A stretch of DNA of 64,000 bases from Nitrospirota bacterium (GCA_016219645.1 JACRLR010000007.1:248001-312000); one strand, 5' to 3'; positions 8,506 through 17,576 are shown, counted from the stretch's first letter. Notes: generated by a model not told the origin, from the sequence alone. Program-made: numbers and translations.

Positions 8506-10326
8506 TCGCGCTGTCCCGTCATAGGTGCCGACATAGCCCGTCAACGAGATCGTCGCGTTCGCCTTGGCGATACTGCTGCTAACGTTCTTGACGGTATTCT
8601 TATAGTTGCCCGTCACATCGGTGAACGTCACCGTATCGAGATACGCGCCGGCATTCGTGTGCGACGTGACGCTCAGGTTCAGCCCGGCCAGGCTCTCGCC
8701 CAGGACCCCGGTGGCCGTTCCCGTCGCCTGGTGCGCTGTCCCGTCGTAGGTGCCGACATAGCCCGTCAACGAAATCGTCGCGTTCGCCTTGGCGATACTG
8801 CTGATGACGCTCCCGCTCGTACTGTTATAGTTTCCCGTGCTGTCAGTGAAGGTCCAGCTATCGCTGTAGATGCCGGCGTTGCTGTGCGGCGTACCGTTTA
8901 GAACCAGCCCACTCAGGCTCTCGCCCAACACACCAGTTGCGGTGACAGTGGCTGTATGAGCCGCTCCATCGTAGACACCGTGATAGCCACTAGTAACAAT
9001 CGTCGCGTTCGCTTTGGTAATGGTGATGCTGTTGGTCCCGCTGGCGGGGTTATAGTTGGGATTGGCGAAGGTCCAGCTCTCTGTATAGCTGCCCACGTTG
9101 GTGGGCTTCGTCATAATCAGGGAACCGCTCAAGTCCTCACCAGGGGCGCCGACGATCGTGGCCCCATGGGCCAACCCGTCATAGACTCCCGTGTAGTCGC
9201 TCACGACGACAGTGGCCGGAGTGATGTCAGCCTGGTCACCAGTGACCGAGTCCAAGATATAGTTGCCGGCGGCCGAACCGGTGAGGATTCCACCAGTGAA
9301 CGTCACAACTTTGTTGACGCCGACATTTGCCGTATCGAAGTTTGCCGAACCGGTCAGGCCCACGTTGCCCAGATCGATCAGCTCGACATTGTTCAACGTG
9401 GCAACTCCGGGCGCTACAGTAGTACCGTCGTAGACCTTGGAAACGTCGGCCGTGAAGCGGCCAGTGATGTGCTTCTGAGTCACCTCGTGCGAGATGTTTG
9501 CAGAGGTGCTGTCATTGAAACTGCCTGCTGTGCCGGTGAAGACTGCATGGACCGAATGAACGCCGGACGTAAGAGTGAACGTGAAGGCGTTCGTTTTAAA
9601 TTGCACGACCCCATCAGCACCGCCGCCACTGCTGACGGTCTCGATCCCCAGTGATATTCCATCGACGAAGAACTCCACACTCCCGGTCGGGTCAACAGTC
9701 CCAGCTGCTGCCGTAACCGTCGCGGTGAAATCTACATTCGTTCCATACACGGTGGTGGCGGCAGTAGCCGTGAGCACGGTCGTCGTGTTCGTCCCGGCGT
9801 CTGTAAAGGCCTGCGTCACCATAGCCCCGGACTCTTGACCGACAGCCGTCACTAAGAGAGAGGAGTTCCGATACTGTTCCTCCACAAACCAGGTGGTACT
9901 GATGCTGCTGTTGACGGTGAGATCGTTGTCCGGCGCAATCCAGTCGGCCACGCCGTCGCCGCTCACATCCGATCCCAGATGGGCGGTAAATCCGCCGATA
10001 CCGTCGGTGACATACCAGGCTTCGTTGCCGGTCGGTCCCACGCCGGATGTTGAGCCGCTGTATTCCGCCATGCCGTCGGTGCGGCTCACCTGAAAGCGAA
10101 CTAATTCACCGGCCCCGAATTGCAGGCCGTCGCCATTGGTATTCGACGTAGTAATCACCGCGGTCTCACCCGGCGCATAATCCACATGGTCGGTGGTCAC
10201 CACGGCGGCCGTCATGGGTGTGGCCGACAGCAGCAGGCGGGGTTCCAGCGACTCGAGTACAAAAGCATTGGCGCGGGGCTTACGGCTGTTACGTTTCTTG
10301 AGACTGAACAGTTTCTTGAATTTCAT
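8491..10326 (-). CDS. LEPR-3: MBG/YDG repeat protein with LEPR leader, frameshifted near 3' end
   Basis: 611 codons from the MKFKKLF start at 10326. This start is chosen over one ten codons earlier because GGGAG sits 7-8 nt before it and all paralogues begin alike. LEPRLLLSATPM is followed by the shared N-terminal module, one Ig-like repeat, one YDG repeat (KVYDGTTVAPG) and about five MBG repeats. The frame ends prematurely in TARAWPG because 37 bp of a repeat have been lost. Predicted to be exported and exposed like the other LEPR proteins. The family is known; the export route is inferred from the neighbours. A mobile-element-like insertion lies in its 5' leader. Confidence 0.87.
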   Translation of the reverse strand: MKFKKLFSLKKRNSRKPRANAFVLESLEPRLLLSATPMTAAVVTTDHVDYAPGETAVITTSNTNGDGLQFGAGELVRFQVSRTDGMAEYSGSTSGVGPTGNEAWYVTDGIGGFTAHLGSDVSGDGVADWIAPDNDLTVNSSISTTWFVEEQYRNSSLLVTAVGQESGAMVTQAFTDAGTNTTTVLTATAATTVYGTNVDFTATVTAAAGTVDPTGSVEFFVDGISLGIETVSSGGGADGVVQFKTNAFTFTLTSGVHSVHAVFTGTAGSFNDSTSANISHEVTQKHITGRFTADVSKVYDGTTVAPGVATLNNVELIDLGNVGLTGSANFDTANVGVNKVVTFTGGILTGSAAGNYILDSVTGDQADITPATVVVSDYTGVYDGLAHGATIVGAPGEDLSGSLIMTKPTNVGSYTESWTFANPNYNPASGTNSITITKANATIVTSGYHGVYDGAAHTATVTATGVLGESLSGLVLNGTPHSNAGIYSDSWTFTDSTGNYNSTSGSVISSIAKANATISLTGYVGTYDGTAHQATGTATGVLGESLAGLNLSVTSHTNAGAYLDTVTFTDVTGNYKNTVKNVSSSIAKANATISLTGYVGTYDGTARAWPG

Positions 10327-10348
10327 GTTGGAATCTCCCGTTGGTTTA

Positions 10349-10527
10349 ACCCGCATAATTCACGAGGGCTTCTACTGCAACCGCCGATACGCTGTTCCGA
10401 CGGGCGTGCTCGCCACTCAGTCGGTCAACATACTGTTCAAGTATGCTTCCCTCCTTCCCGGCTGCGCTTGCCCCTCTCATGACGCGTCTCAGCCGTTTCG
10501 TCACGAACCCTCGTGAATAATGCGGGC
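10349..10527. mobile_element. 179-bp MITE-like element in the LEPR-3 5' leader
   Basis: Terminal inverted repeats CCCGCATAATTCACGAGGG (10350-10368) and its complement at 10508-10526 match at 18 of 19 positions, and TA flanks both ends. The paralogous leaders of LEPR-2 and LEPR-4 read GGTTAGTGAT without interruption, so they act as empty sites. It has no coding capacity and would need a transposase in trans. Confidence 0.75.
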
Positions 10528-11027
10528 TAGTGATATGAGCCGCGGAATTTATTTCTGAAGATTTACTTCCACATCTCCCTCTTAACCCCGGCCTCAATCC
10601 AACCTCCCGGATTCTCAGCCACTAGACCCGGGCAGATTCCCCGACAACTGCACGGAATAGTCTGTACGCTCATCTCCGATGAACAACTATTCCTCTTCCA
10701 GGAGGGAATATCCCTCTTAAGTTGCTCCTCAAATGGGGGAGGTGCAGTGAGGTTTCACAAGCCATAGTTCGCCGGGTACCCTGACTCGGTGGACCATGTT
10801 TTCATTGCTTGTGAATCGTGAGAGAGGTGTGCGGAATGAAGCCAGTTCTGAGTTCTGCGTGTTGAGTTCTGAGTATGAAATGAGCGAAGCGGGCGAAAGT
10901 TCGAGGTTCGATGGGCAGAGTTTGAAGGCTGAAGTCCGAAGATCAGAAAACTCAGAACCCGGAACTCAGACATTCGGATCCCGCTCGTCACGCGCTTATC
11001 GGGGTCCCGCGCACATCATGAACGGTG
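10528..11027. other. Intergenic region between LEPR-3 and LEPR-2
   Basis: Carries the remainder of the LEPR-3 upstream region and the 7-bp-period array at 10845-10975. I see no gene; short frames in it are made of repeat sequence. Confidence 0.55.
10845..10975. repeat. 7-bp-period degenerate repeat hairpin (array B1)
   Basis: Left arm GTTCTGA, GTTCTGC, GTGTTGA, GTTCTGA, GTATGAA. Right arm runs GAAGGCT, GAAGTCC, GAAGATC, then AGAAAAC, TCAGAAC, CCGGAAC, TCAGACA. The strict 7-bp spacing is kept while the bases drift. Confidence 0.75.
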
Positions 11028-11059
11028 CGGAGGTCACGTCTTATACGGCGCGACCTCCG
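11028..11059 (-). terminator. 3' stem-loop of LEPR-2
   Basis: CGGAGGTC...GACCTCCG stem, 15 bp past the LEPR-2 stop; paralogous to those of LEPR-1, -3 and -4. Confidence 0.6.
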
Positions 11060-11074
11060 CCTATTCTGGCGCCC

Positions 11075-13597
11075 TTAGAGGATCCTGTTGCTCACGTTCT
11101 TGACGGTAAACTTGTAGTTGCCCGTCACATCCGTGAAGGTCACCACATCGAGATACGTCCCGACGTTGGTGTGCGTCGTGCTGCTCAAGTCCAGCCCGGC
11201 ACTCAAGTCCTCACCAAGCACCCCCGTCGCCGTCCCTGTTGCCGTGTGGGCTAACCCATCAAAGGTCACACTGTAGCCGGTTACCGTGATCACGGCATTG
11301 GCCTTGTTGATCGTGCTCTTCACGTTCTTGAGCGTATTCTTATAGTTGCCCGTCACGTCCGTGAAGGTCACCGCATCAATATACGTGCCCGCATTCGTAT
11401 GGGACGTGACGCTCAGGTCCAGCCCGGCGCTCAAGTCCTCCCCCAACACTCCGGTCGCGGTCCCCGTCGCCTGGTGCGCCGTTCCGTCGTAGGTCCCGAC
11501 GTAGCCCGTCAGGGTGATGACAGCGTTGGCCTTATTGATCGTGCTCTTCACGTTCTTGATCGTGTTCTTGTAGTTGCCCGTCACGTCCGTGAAGGTCACC
11601 GTATCGATATACGTGCCCGCATTCGTATGGGACGTGACGCTCAGGTCCAGCCCGGCACTCAAGTCCTCGCCCAACACTCCCGTCGCGCTGCCCGTCGCCT
11701 GGTGCGAGACTCCGTCATAGGTCCCGACGTAGCCCGTCAGGCTGATGACGGCGTTGGCTTTATTGATCGTGCTCTTCACGTTCTTGACCGTGTTCTTATA
11801 GTTGCCCGTCACGTCCGTGAAGGTCACCGTATCGATGTACACACCCGCATTCGTATGGGACGTGACGCTCAGGTCCAGCCCGCTCAGGCTCTCGCCCAAC
11901 ACCCCCGTCGCGCTGCCCGTCGCCTGGTGCGCCACCCCGTCGTAGGTCCCGACGTAGCCTGTCAGGCTGATCGTGGCATTCGCCTTGGTAACCACGATGG
12001 CCACGCTGCCGTTCGCGTCGTTGTAGTTGGTCCCGCCGCTGAACGCCCAATTGGCCGTCCCGCCTGGGACATTGGTGAAGCTTGCGCCCAGGTTCAGGCC
12101 GGCGTTCAAGTCCTCGCCCAAGACGCCCGTCGCGGTGCCGGTCGCCCCGTGCGCCGCCGCATCATAGACGCCGGTGTAGCCGCTCACGGTAATTGTCGCG
12201 TCAGCCTTGGTGATATCCGCTGTCGTCGTATTGACCGGCGCCAGGCTGTAGTTGCCAGATGCCGCGCCGCTCAGCGCCGCGCCCGTGAATGTCACAGTCT
12301 TGCCGGTGCCGGCGTCTGCCGTGTCAAATGTTGCCGTACCGCCGCTCAGACTCACGTCGTCACTCCCGATTACTCCTGAAATCGACGGGGTCCCCACGAC
12401 TGTCGCTGCCTGGCTGCCGTCGTAGACCTTGTTGTCCACAGTGAAGTTGACCGTCAGTTCCTTGGCTGTGATGTTCCCTGTGCTCGTGAGGGTAGACGAG
12501 ACCAGGCTGTAGTTGAGGCTTTCCGTGCCGATGAGCGTCGCGCCTGTCAGCGTCACGATCTTGTCGCTGCCCACATTTGCATCGCTAAAGGTGAGCGAAC
12601 TGAAGGCCAGGCTCACATCGTCCGGCGCCAGGACTCCCGTTAGCGTCACGGTCACGTCGGCTGCTGAGACTGAGGTGGTGCCGTCATACACCTTGTCGTT
12701 CACGGTGAAGCTGGCAGTGATTTGTTTCGCCGCCACCTGGTGTGTGATGCTGGCGGAGGTGCTGTCATTAAAAAACAGTTTGTCTCCTGTGACTGGGTCT
12801 ACTGCGCCGATAAATACGGCATGGAGATTCGGATGGTTTCCCTCGATGAGATACTGATAGGAGGGGATGCTCCAGGTCGATGTTCCAGCTCCTGTGCTGT
12901 CAGGGACAGAGGCGGTCCACATCAACGCCGACCCATCCCAGAACTCCACCGTGCCGGTCGGTGCCTCGGTACCAACCGCCGCTGTCACCGTCGCGGTAAA
13001 CGTCACCACATCTCCATAGGTAGACGTAGCGGAACTCTGGGTCAGCACGGTGGCCGTGTTCACTGCTTCATCCGTAAAGGCCTGGGTTGCCACAGCCCCG
13101 GACTCTTGACCGGCAGCCGTCACTAAGAGGGAAGAGTTTCTGTACTGTTCCTCCACAAACCAGGTCGTGCTGATGCTGCTGTTCACGGTAAGATCGTTGT
13201 CCGGCGCGATCCAGTCGGCGATTCCGTCTCCGCTCACATCCGATCCGCGATGCGCGGCAAACCCGCCGACGCCGTCGACGACATACCAGGCTTCGTTGCC
13301 TGCAGGACCGACGTCGGCCGTCGAGCCGCTGTAATCCGCCATGCCGTCGGTGCGGCTTACTTGAAAACGCACCAGTTCGCCTGCATCGAATTGTAGACCC
13401 TCGCCGGCTTGATTCGAAGTGGTAATCACGGCCGTCTCACCCGGCGCATAGTCCAGATGGTCGGTGGTCACCACCGCCGCAGTCATCGGCGTGGCCGACA
13501 GCAGCAGGCGCGGTTCCAGTGACTCCAGGACAAATGCGTTGGCGCGCGGCTGACGCCGGTTGTTCTTTTTGCAGGCAAACAGTTTCTTGAACTTCAT
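11075..13597 (-). CDS. LEPR-2: intact MBG/YDG repeat protein with LEPR leader
   Basis: 840 aa, the only one of the four cargo genes without a visible rearrangement. The start MKFKKLFACKKNNRRQPRAN is set by GGGAG 7-8 nt upstream; an ATG five codons earlier overlaps that site. Order: basic leader, LEPRLLLSATPM, N-terminal module with SDVSGDGIADW, Ig-like repeat, two YDG repeats (KVYDGTTSV; KVYDGSQAA), one GGTNYND-type MBG repeat, then five MBG repeats. The longest MBG unit type is 76 codons (228 bp), nearly identical from copy to copy, and the protein ends NVSNRIL. Probable role is a surface or matrix adhesin. Near-identical ends among paralogues point to ongoing gene conversion. Confidence 0.9.
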   Translation of the reverse strand: MKFKKLFACKKNNRRQPRANAFVLESLEPRLLLSATPMTAAVVTTDHLDYAPGETAVITTSNQAGEGLQFDAGELVRFQVSRTDGMADYSGSTADVGPAGNEAWYVVDGVGGFAAHRGSDVSGDGIADWIAPDNDLTVNSSISTTWFVEEQYRNSSLLVTAAGQESGAVATQAFTDEAVNTATVLTQSSATSTYGDVVTFTATVTAAVGTEAPTGTVEFWDGSALMWTASVPDSTGAGTSTWSIPSYQYLIEGNHPNLHAVFIGAVDPVTGDKLFFNDSTSASITHQVAAKQITASFTVNDKVYDGTTSVSAADVTVTLTGVLAPDDVSLAFSSLTFSDANVGSDKIVTLTGATLIGTESLNYSLVSSTLTSTGNITAKELTVNFTVDNKVYDGSQAATVVGTPSISGVIGSDDVSLSGGTATFDTADAGTGKTVTFTGAALSGAASGNYSLAPVNTTTADITKADATITVSGYTGVYDAAAHGATGTATGVLGEDLNAGLNLGASFTNVPGGTANWAFSGGTNYNDANGSVAIVVTKANATISLTGYVGTYDGVAHQATGSATGVLGESLSGLDLSVTSHTNAGVYIDTVTFTDVTGNYKNTVKNVKSTINKANAVISLTGYVGTYDGVSHQATGSATGVLGEDLSAGLDLSVTSHTNAGTYIDTVTFTDVTGNYKNTIKNVKSTINKANAVITLTGYVGTYDGTAHQATGTATGVLGEDLSAGLDLSVTSHTNAGTYIDAVTFTDVTGNYKNTLKNVKSTINKANAVITVTGYSVTFDGLAHTATGTATGVLGEDLSAGLDLSSTTHTNVGTYLDVVTFTDVTGNYKFTVKNVSNRIL

Positions 13598-14183
13598 GTC
13601 GGAATCTCCCATTGGTTAGTGATATGAACCGCGGAATTTTTGTTTGAAGGTGCTCTTCCCCATCTCCCTCATTGACGACGGACTCAGCAAAAGTCCTGCT
13701 ATGTGTACACTTGTCGCTGGGTGGGAAAAAATCCATCTTAGGTGCTGGAAGATCCCCCATAGGGGGGATAGGAGTGAGAGAGGGGGCAGCCAACAATCCT
13801 TCTTGCTCGCAGAGCCCCCACGGTACAGAGGATGGAACAGTGCCCGTGTCGGCCTTTTGCTCCCGGAACAGAAGAGGGGATGGAGCCTGATGATCTTCTG
13901 TGCTCGCGCAACGCGCGGTCGAAGACTCCCCTCGTTGGACGCGCGCAATAGAAAATCAATCAGCCCCCATCCCTGAAGAGATAGCAAGCGAGCTTGGAGG
14001 GGTTATCTGTAACCTCGTTCGACGGCCGCAGTCAGGCCTGACACGGGTACTGTTCCAGACGAGGGCAAATAAGCAAGCTTGGAGGGAACAGTTATATCTT
14101 TCGATGCGCGCAGTGAAGGAAAGGTTGCCTGTCCCCTATGGGGAAGCTGAAGTATCAGAAGGTGCGGTGCAAGGGCGTACGGT
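13598..14183. other. Intergenic region between LEPR-2 and LEPR-1
   Basis: Starts with the LEPR leader (CCGCGGTTCATATCACTAAC on the coding strand). It has a small palindrome ATCCCCCATAGGGGGGAT near 13752 and the segment at about 13949-14000 that recurs at about 2166-2210. A second copy of AAGCAAGCTTGGA lies near 14072. No believable gene. Confidence 0.55.
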
Positions 14184-14217
14184 CCGGAGGTCACGCATTA
14201 TGCGGCGTGACCTCCGG
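14184..14217 (-). terminator. 3' stem-loop of LEPR-1
   Basis: Perfect 13-bp stem CCGGAGGTCACGC / GCGTGACCTCCGG with an 8-nt loop, 12-13 bp past the stop. Confidence 0.65.
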
Positions 14218-14229
14218 GCGTCAGACAGT

Positions 14230-15891
14230 TTAGAGGATCCTGCTGCTGACGTTCTTGACAGTATTCTTATAGTTGCCCGTCACGTCCGTGAACGTCACAA
14301 CATCGAGATATGTGCCCACATTGCTGTGCGTCGTGCTGCTCAGGTCCAGCCCGGCGCTCAGGTCCTCACCGTTGACGCCGGTCGCCGTCCCCGTCGCCGT
14401 ATGCGCCAGGCCATCGTAGATCACATCATAGCCGGTCACCGTGATTACGGCATTGGCTTGGTTGATCGTGCTCTTCACGTTCTTGAGCGTATTCTTATAG
14501 TTGCCCGTCACGTCCGTGAAGGTCACCGTGTCGATGTACACGCCGGCATTCGTGTGGGATGTGACGCTCATGTTCAGCCCGCTCAGGTCCTCCCCCAAGA
14601 CCCCCGTCGCCGTGCCCGTCGCCTGGTGCGAGGACCCGTCGTAGGTGCCGTAGTAGCCCGTCAGGCTGATCACCGCGTTCGCCTGCTTGATCGTGCTCTT
14701 CGCGTTCTTGAGCGTATTCTTATAGTTGCCCGTCACGTCGGTGAAGGTCACCGCATCGATGTACACGCCCGCATTCGCATTCGTATGGGACGTGACGCTC
14801 AGGTCCAGCCCGGCGCTCAGGTCCTCACCGTTGACGCCGGTTGCCGTGCCCGTCGCCTCGTGTGCGGCCCCGTCGTAGGTTCCATAGTAGCCGGTCAGGA
14901 CGAGCGTGGCGTTCGCCTTGGCGATGTTCGCCGACGTCGTATTGACCGACGTCAGGCTATAGTTGCTCGCGTCCAGACCGCCGAGCGTCGCCCCCGTGAG
15001 TGTCACGGTCTTGTTGCTGCCCACATTCGCATCGACGAAGGCCGCAGTGCCGCCGCTCATGCTCACATCGTCACTCGCGATGACTCCAGCAAGCGTCTGG
15101 GTCTGCACGGTCGCCGTCGTCGTGCCGTCGTAGGTCTTGTTCGCTACTGTGAAGCTGGCCGTGAGACTCTTCTGGCTCACCGTCTGTTCGAGATTTCCGG
15201 AGGTGCTGCTCTTGTATCGAAGATGTTCTAGCCACTCATGGTGGCCTCGCCAATGGTTCTCTTGCGGCCCCCCATCATGCCGGTGATCGTCCGGCGGTCG
15301 GTGTAGATCCCGATGTTCGTGTGCGTTGTGCCGCTCAGATCCAGCCCACTCAGGCTCTCGCCCTGTACCGCCGGTAAACACGGCGTGGATCGCATGAGTG
15401 CCGGCCGTGAAGTTCGATACCGAAATGGTAAAGATTGCGGTCGAGCGACTGCCTCTACTGGCGGTGTCATCGATTCCCAGTGACCTTGTTCCATCAAAGA
15501 ACTCGACAGAACCTACCGGTCTGGCAGCTCCGTCCGCAGCCGTCACTCTTGCCGTAAACGTGACCGCATCTCCATAGATGGACGTGGCGGCGCTGGAGGT
15601 CAGAGTGGTAGTCGTACTTATGCCGCAATTGATGGCGAGGTCGTCCCTCCATCCGTTCGCGCCTGGCTTCCGGTGAGAGTGATTGCTGCCTCCGTTGCCC
15701 ATTGTGTCCGAAATGCAAATCACTGCGCTCTCGACATGCGAATGGCCCACGTGGTCGTGAGTCACATCCACGGGCGTCATGGGTGTGGCTGACAGCATCA
15801 AGCGGGGTTCCAGCGATTCCAGCACAAACGCATTGGCGCGCGGCGCGCGGCGGTGACGTTTCTTAAGATTGAACAGGTTTGTAAGTTTCAC
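14230..15891 (-). CDS. LEPR-1: short MBG/YDG repeat protein with LEPR leader and internal scar
   Basis: 553 aa. The GTG at 15891 is preferred because GGGAG precedes it and the product then begins (V)KLTNLFNLKKRHRRAPRAN like its paralogues. The leader reads LEPRLMLSATPM. The SDVSGDG N-terminal module is replaced by a His-rich stretch (DHVGHSHVE...GSNHSHRK). An Ig-like repeat, one YDG repeat (KTYDGTTTATV) and three MBG repeats follow, ending NVSSRIL. At 15215-15368 about 150 bp of an MBG repeat is inserted out of frame: the used frame reads GREPEWAGSERH..., while GESLSGLDLSGTTHTN is in another frame. Because the insert is about 150 bp, the downstream frame is kept. It is the first cargo gene after the export operon. 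Confidence 0.87.
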   Translation of the reverse strand: MKLTNLFNLKKRHRRAPRANAFVLESLEPRLMLSATPMTPVDVTHDHVGHSHVESAVICISDTMGNGGSNHSHRKPGANGWRDDLAINCGISTTTTLTSSAATSIYGDAVTFTARVTAADGAARPVGSVEFFDGTRSLGIDDTASRGSRSTAIFTISVSNFTAGTHAIHAVFTGGTGREPEWAGSERHNAHEHRDLHRPPDDHRHDGGPQENHWRGHHEWLEHLRYKSSTSGNLEQTVSQKSLTASFTVANKTYDGTTTATVQTQTLAGVIASDDVSMSGGTAAFVDANVGSNKTVTLTGATLGGLDASNYSLTSVNTTSANIAKANATLVLTGYYGTYDGAAHEATGTATGVNGEDLSAGLDLSVTSHTNANAGVYIDAVTFTDVTGNYKNTLKNAKSTIKQANAVISLTGYYGTYDGSSHQATGTATGVLGEDLSGLNMSVTSHTNAGVYIDTVTFTDVTGNYKNTLKNVKSTINQANAVITVTGYDVIYDGLAHTATGTATGVNGEDLSAGLDLSSTTHSNVGTYLDVVTFTDVTGNYKNTVKNVSSRIL

Positions 15892-15998
15892 GCGAAATCT
15901 CCCTTGGTGATTGGTGATAAGAGCCATGGAATAGTTATACAACGGCGCCATGACGCGGGCATTCCCCGGAGGTTGTCCCTCAAAAGTGGGGGCTGGGC

Positions 15999-16025
15999 TG
16001 GTTTGTTTGGTTTATTTAGTTCGAG
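15999..16025. repeat. 9-bp-period repeat (array A4)
   Basis: TGGTTTGTT, TGGTTTATT, TAGTTCGAG. Lies between tolC-like and LEPR-1 genes, next to the 6-bp array. Confidence 0.6.
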
Positions 16026-16048
16026 GAACGAGAGAAACCTTGAGAGGG

Positions 16049-16103
16049 AGCTGAGATCAGACTTTTCTCATCTCAACCTTAGCCTCAACCTCAACCTTCC
16101 GGT
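16049..16103. repeat. 6-bp-period repeat hairpin (array C1)
   Basis: Right arm CTCAAC, CTTAGC, CTCAAC, CTCAAC, CTTCCG; left arm has the complementary GAGAGG/GAGCTGAGATC type. It ends about 9 bp from the tolC-like stop. Confidence 0.6.
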
Positions 16104-16111
16104 ATCCGAGA

Positions 16112-17443
16112 CTACCGCAGTTCTTCGACTTGTCCCATCGCGCGCGCCAGATTCACGCGCGAGGCGTTCGCCCGAAACAAGCCGTCGATCATGTTATCCC
16201 GCGCGCGTGAGAGAGAAAAGAGCGAGTTGGATAACTCCAACGTGTTCGAACTCAGCACCCGCACCCGTTCTCGGGCGAGCTGCACTTCGGTCAGCGCCGC
16301 CTTGAGCCCGTCCTTGGCGATCCGGAGCTGTTCTTTCGCCGAGACGAGCGTCACCAGCGCTTCCCGCAACTCCATCGTGATCTGGCGCGTCACGATGTCC
16401 ATCTTGATCTCTTCTTGAAGAAGACGGCTGCGGCTCTCGCCGATCCGCCCCTGCCGTTGGCCCCCATCAAAGATGGGGACCGACAAGGTTACTCCGACGT
16501 TGTAGGTGCTCAGCGTGCTGTCAATATGGTTGCCGATGAGCCCGTAATTGCCATCCGCCTGCAGCGACGGCAGTCGCTCCCCCTTGACCGAACTCAGCAT
16601 GAGGCTCGACACCTGCAATCGCTGCTCCTGGGCCTTGAGTTCCGGCCGCTTGACGAACGCCACCTCCCGGGCATAGTCCTGGGTGGGCACCGGCTCATCC
16701 GGCGCTTTGAGTTCATCGGTGAGGATGAGCGTCGCATCAAAGGTGATGCCCAAGGCATTGGTCAGGATCAGCTTGGTCCGCTCGACATCACTCTTGGCCA
16801 ACTCCAAGCGTTGCCGTTCATTCTCCAGTTGGGTTTCCAGCCTGGCCGTATCGAGGCCCGTGGCCATTCCGCCGCTCTGCCGGCTTTTAATGTAGGCCAC
16901 GAGTTCCTTGTACAGCTCCACATTCGCCGTCCGTGCGGCCACGCTCTCGACGTTCCGCAGAACTTCCAAGTAATTCAAGGCCACAGTCGCCATCGTGTCA
17001 TTCTTCGTCGTCTCGGATTCCCCTTCCGCGACGGCCAGGGCCGCGCGCGAGGCGCGCCACCGTTCAATCAAGCTCCAACTGAAGAGCGACTGCGACAGGG
17101 TGCCTCGGGCATCGGCGACATTAAAGGGATCGCTCCGGATCGGCGCCCCACCAAGCGTCCCTTGAAAGAAGGTCTGATTGTTGTATTTGGCCGACGAGGC
17201 CAGGTTCGGCAAGAGGGCGCCGAGTTGCGTGGTGGCGACGCCCCGCGCCGCTTCAATCCGTTCTTTGTACAAGCGCACATTGGGATTCTTGTCCAGCGCC
17301 GCCTCAATGGCGTCCTTCAAACTCAGCTTGAGGACCGGCAGCTCCGGTGGGGGCTGCAGCGACGACTCGGCAGCTTGGCTGTGCCCCGCACACAGAAGAC
17401 CAGCCACAAAGATTGCCAACATCACGCCGGTGTAGATTCGCAT
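16112..17443 (-). CDS. TolC-family outer membrane efflux/secretion protein
   Basis: 443 aa with a cleavable signal peptide (LAIFVAGLLCAGHSQA|AES). Two OEP repeats of long coiled-coil helices follow, with family markers LKDAIEAALDKNPNVRL early and LSVPIFDGGQRQGRIGESR in the second half. TolC proteins trimerise into an outer-membrane barrel plus periplasmic tunnel and are the exit duct of type I secretion and efflux machines. It is the last export gene before four LEPR cargo genes, 133 bp after a HlyD-type adaptor, which supports a secretion role. Confidence 0.92.
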   Translation of the reverse strand: MRIYTGVMLAIFVAGLLCAGHSQAAESSLQPPPELPVLKLSLKDAIEAALDKNPNVRLYKERIEAARGVATTQLGALLPNLASSAKYNNQTFFQGTLGGAPIRSDPFNVADARGTLSQSLFSWSLIERWRASRAALAVAEGESETTKNDTMATVALNYLEVLRNVESVAARTANVELYKELVAYIKSRQSGGMATGLDTARLETQLENERQRLELAKSDVERTKLILTNALGITFDATLILTDELKAPDEPVPTQDYAREVAFVKRPELKAQEQRLQVSSLMLSSVKGERLPSLQADGNYGLIGNHIDSTLSTYNVGVTLSVPIFDGGQRQGRIGESRSRLLQEEIKMDIVTRQITMELREALVTLVSAKEQLRIAKDGLKAALTEVQLARERVRVLSSNTLELSNSLFSLSRARDNMIDGLFRANASRVNLARAMGQVEELR

Positions 17444-17480
17444 ACGGTCGCAGTTCCTTCACTACAAGAAGATCGTGATT

Positions 17481-17573
17481 TGGTCTGTCTGGTCTATTCG
17501 GTCTATCTGGTTGATCTAGTTATTCTCGTTCAACCAAACACACGAGACAGACCGAATAGACCAGACAGACCAG
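17481..17573. repeat. 9-bp-period repeat hairpin with 24-bp perfect arms (array A5)
   Basis: TGGTCTGTC, TGGTCTATT, CGGTCTATC, TGGTTGATC, TAGTTATTC on the left. The first 24 bases (17481-17504) are exactly repeated inverted at 17549-17572. It fills the gap between the HlyD- and TolC-type genes. Confidence 0.85.
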
Positions 17574-17576
17574 TCG

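Noticed and set aside
11281-11990. Regular direct repeats that might be taken for a CRISPR array
   Set aside because: Unit length 228 bp, in frame and encoding MBG domains; no short repeat/spacer pattern.
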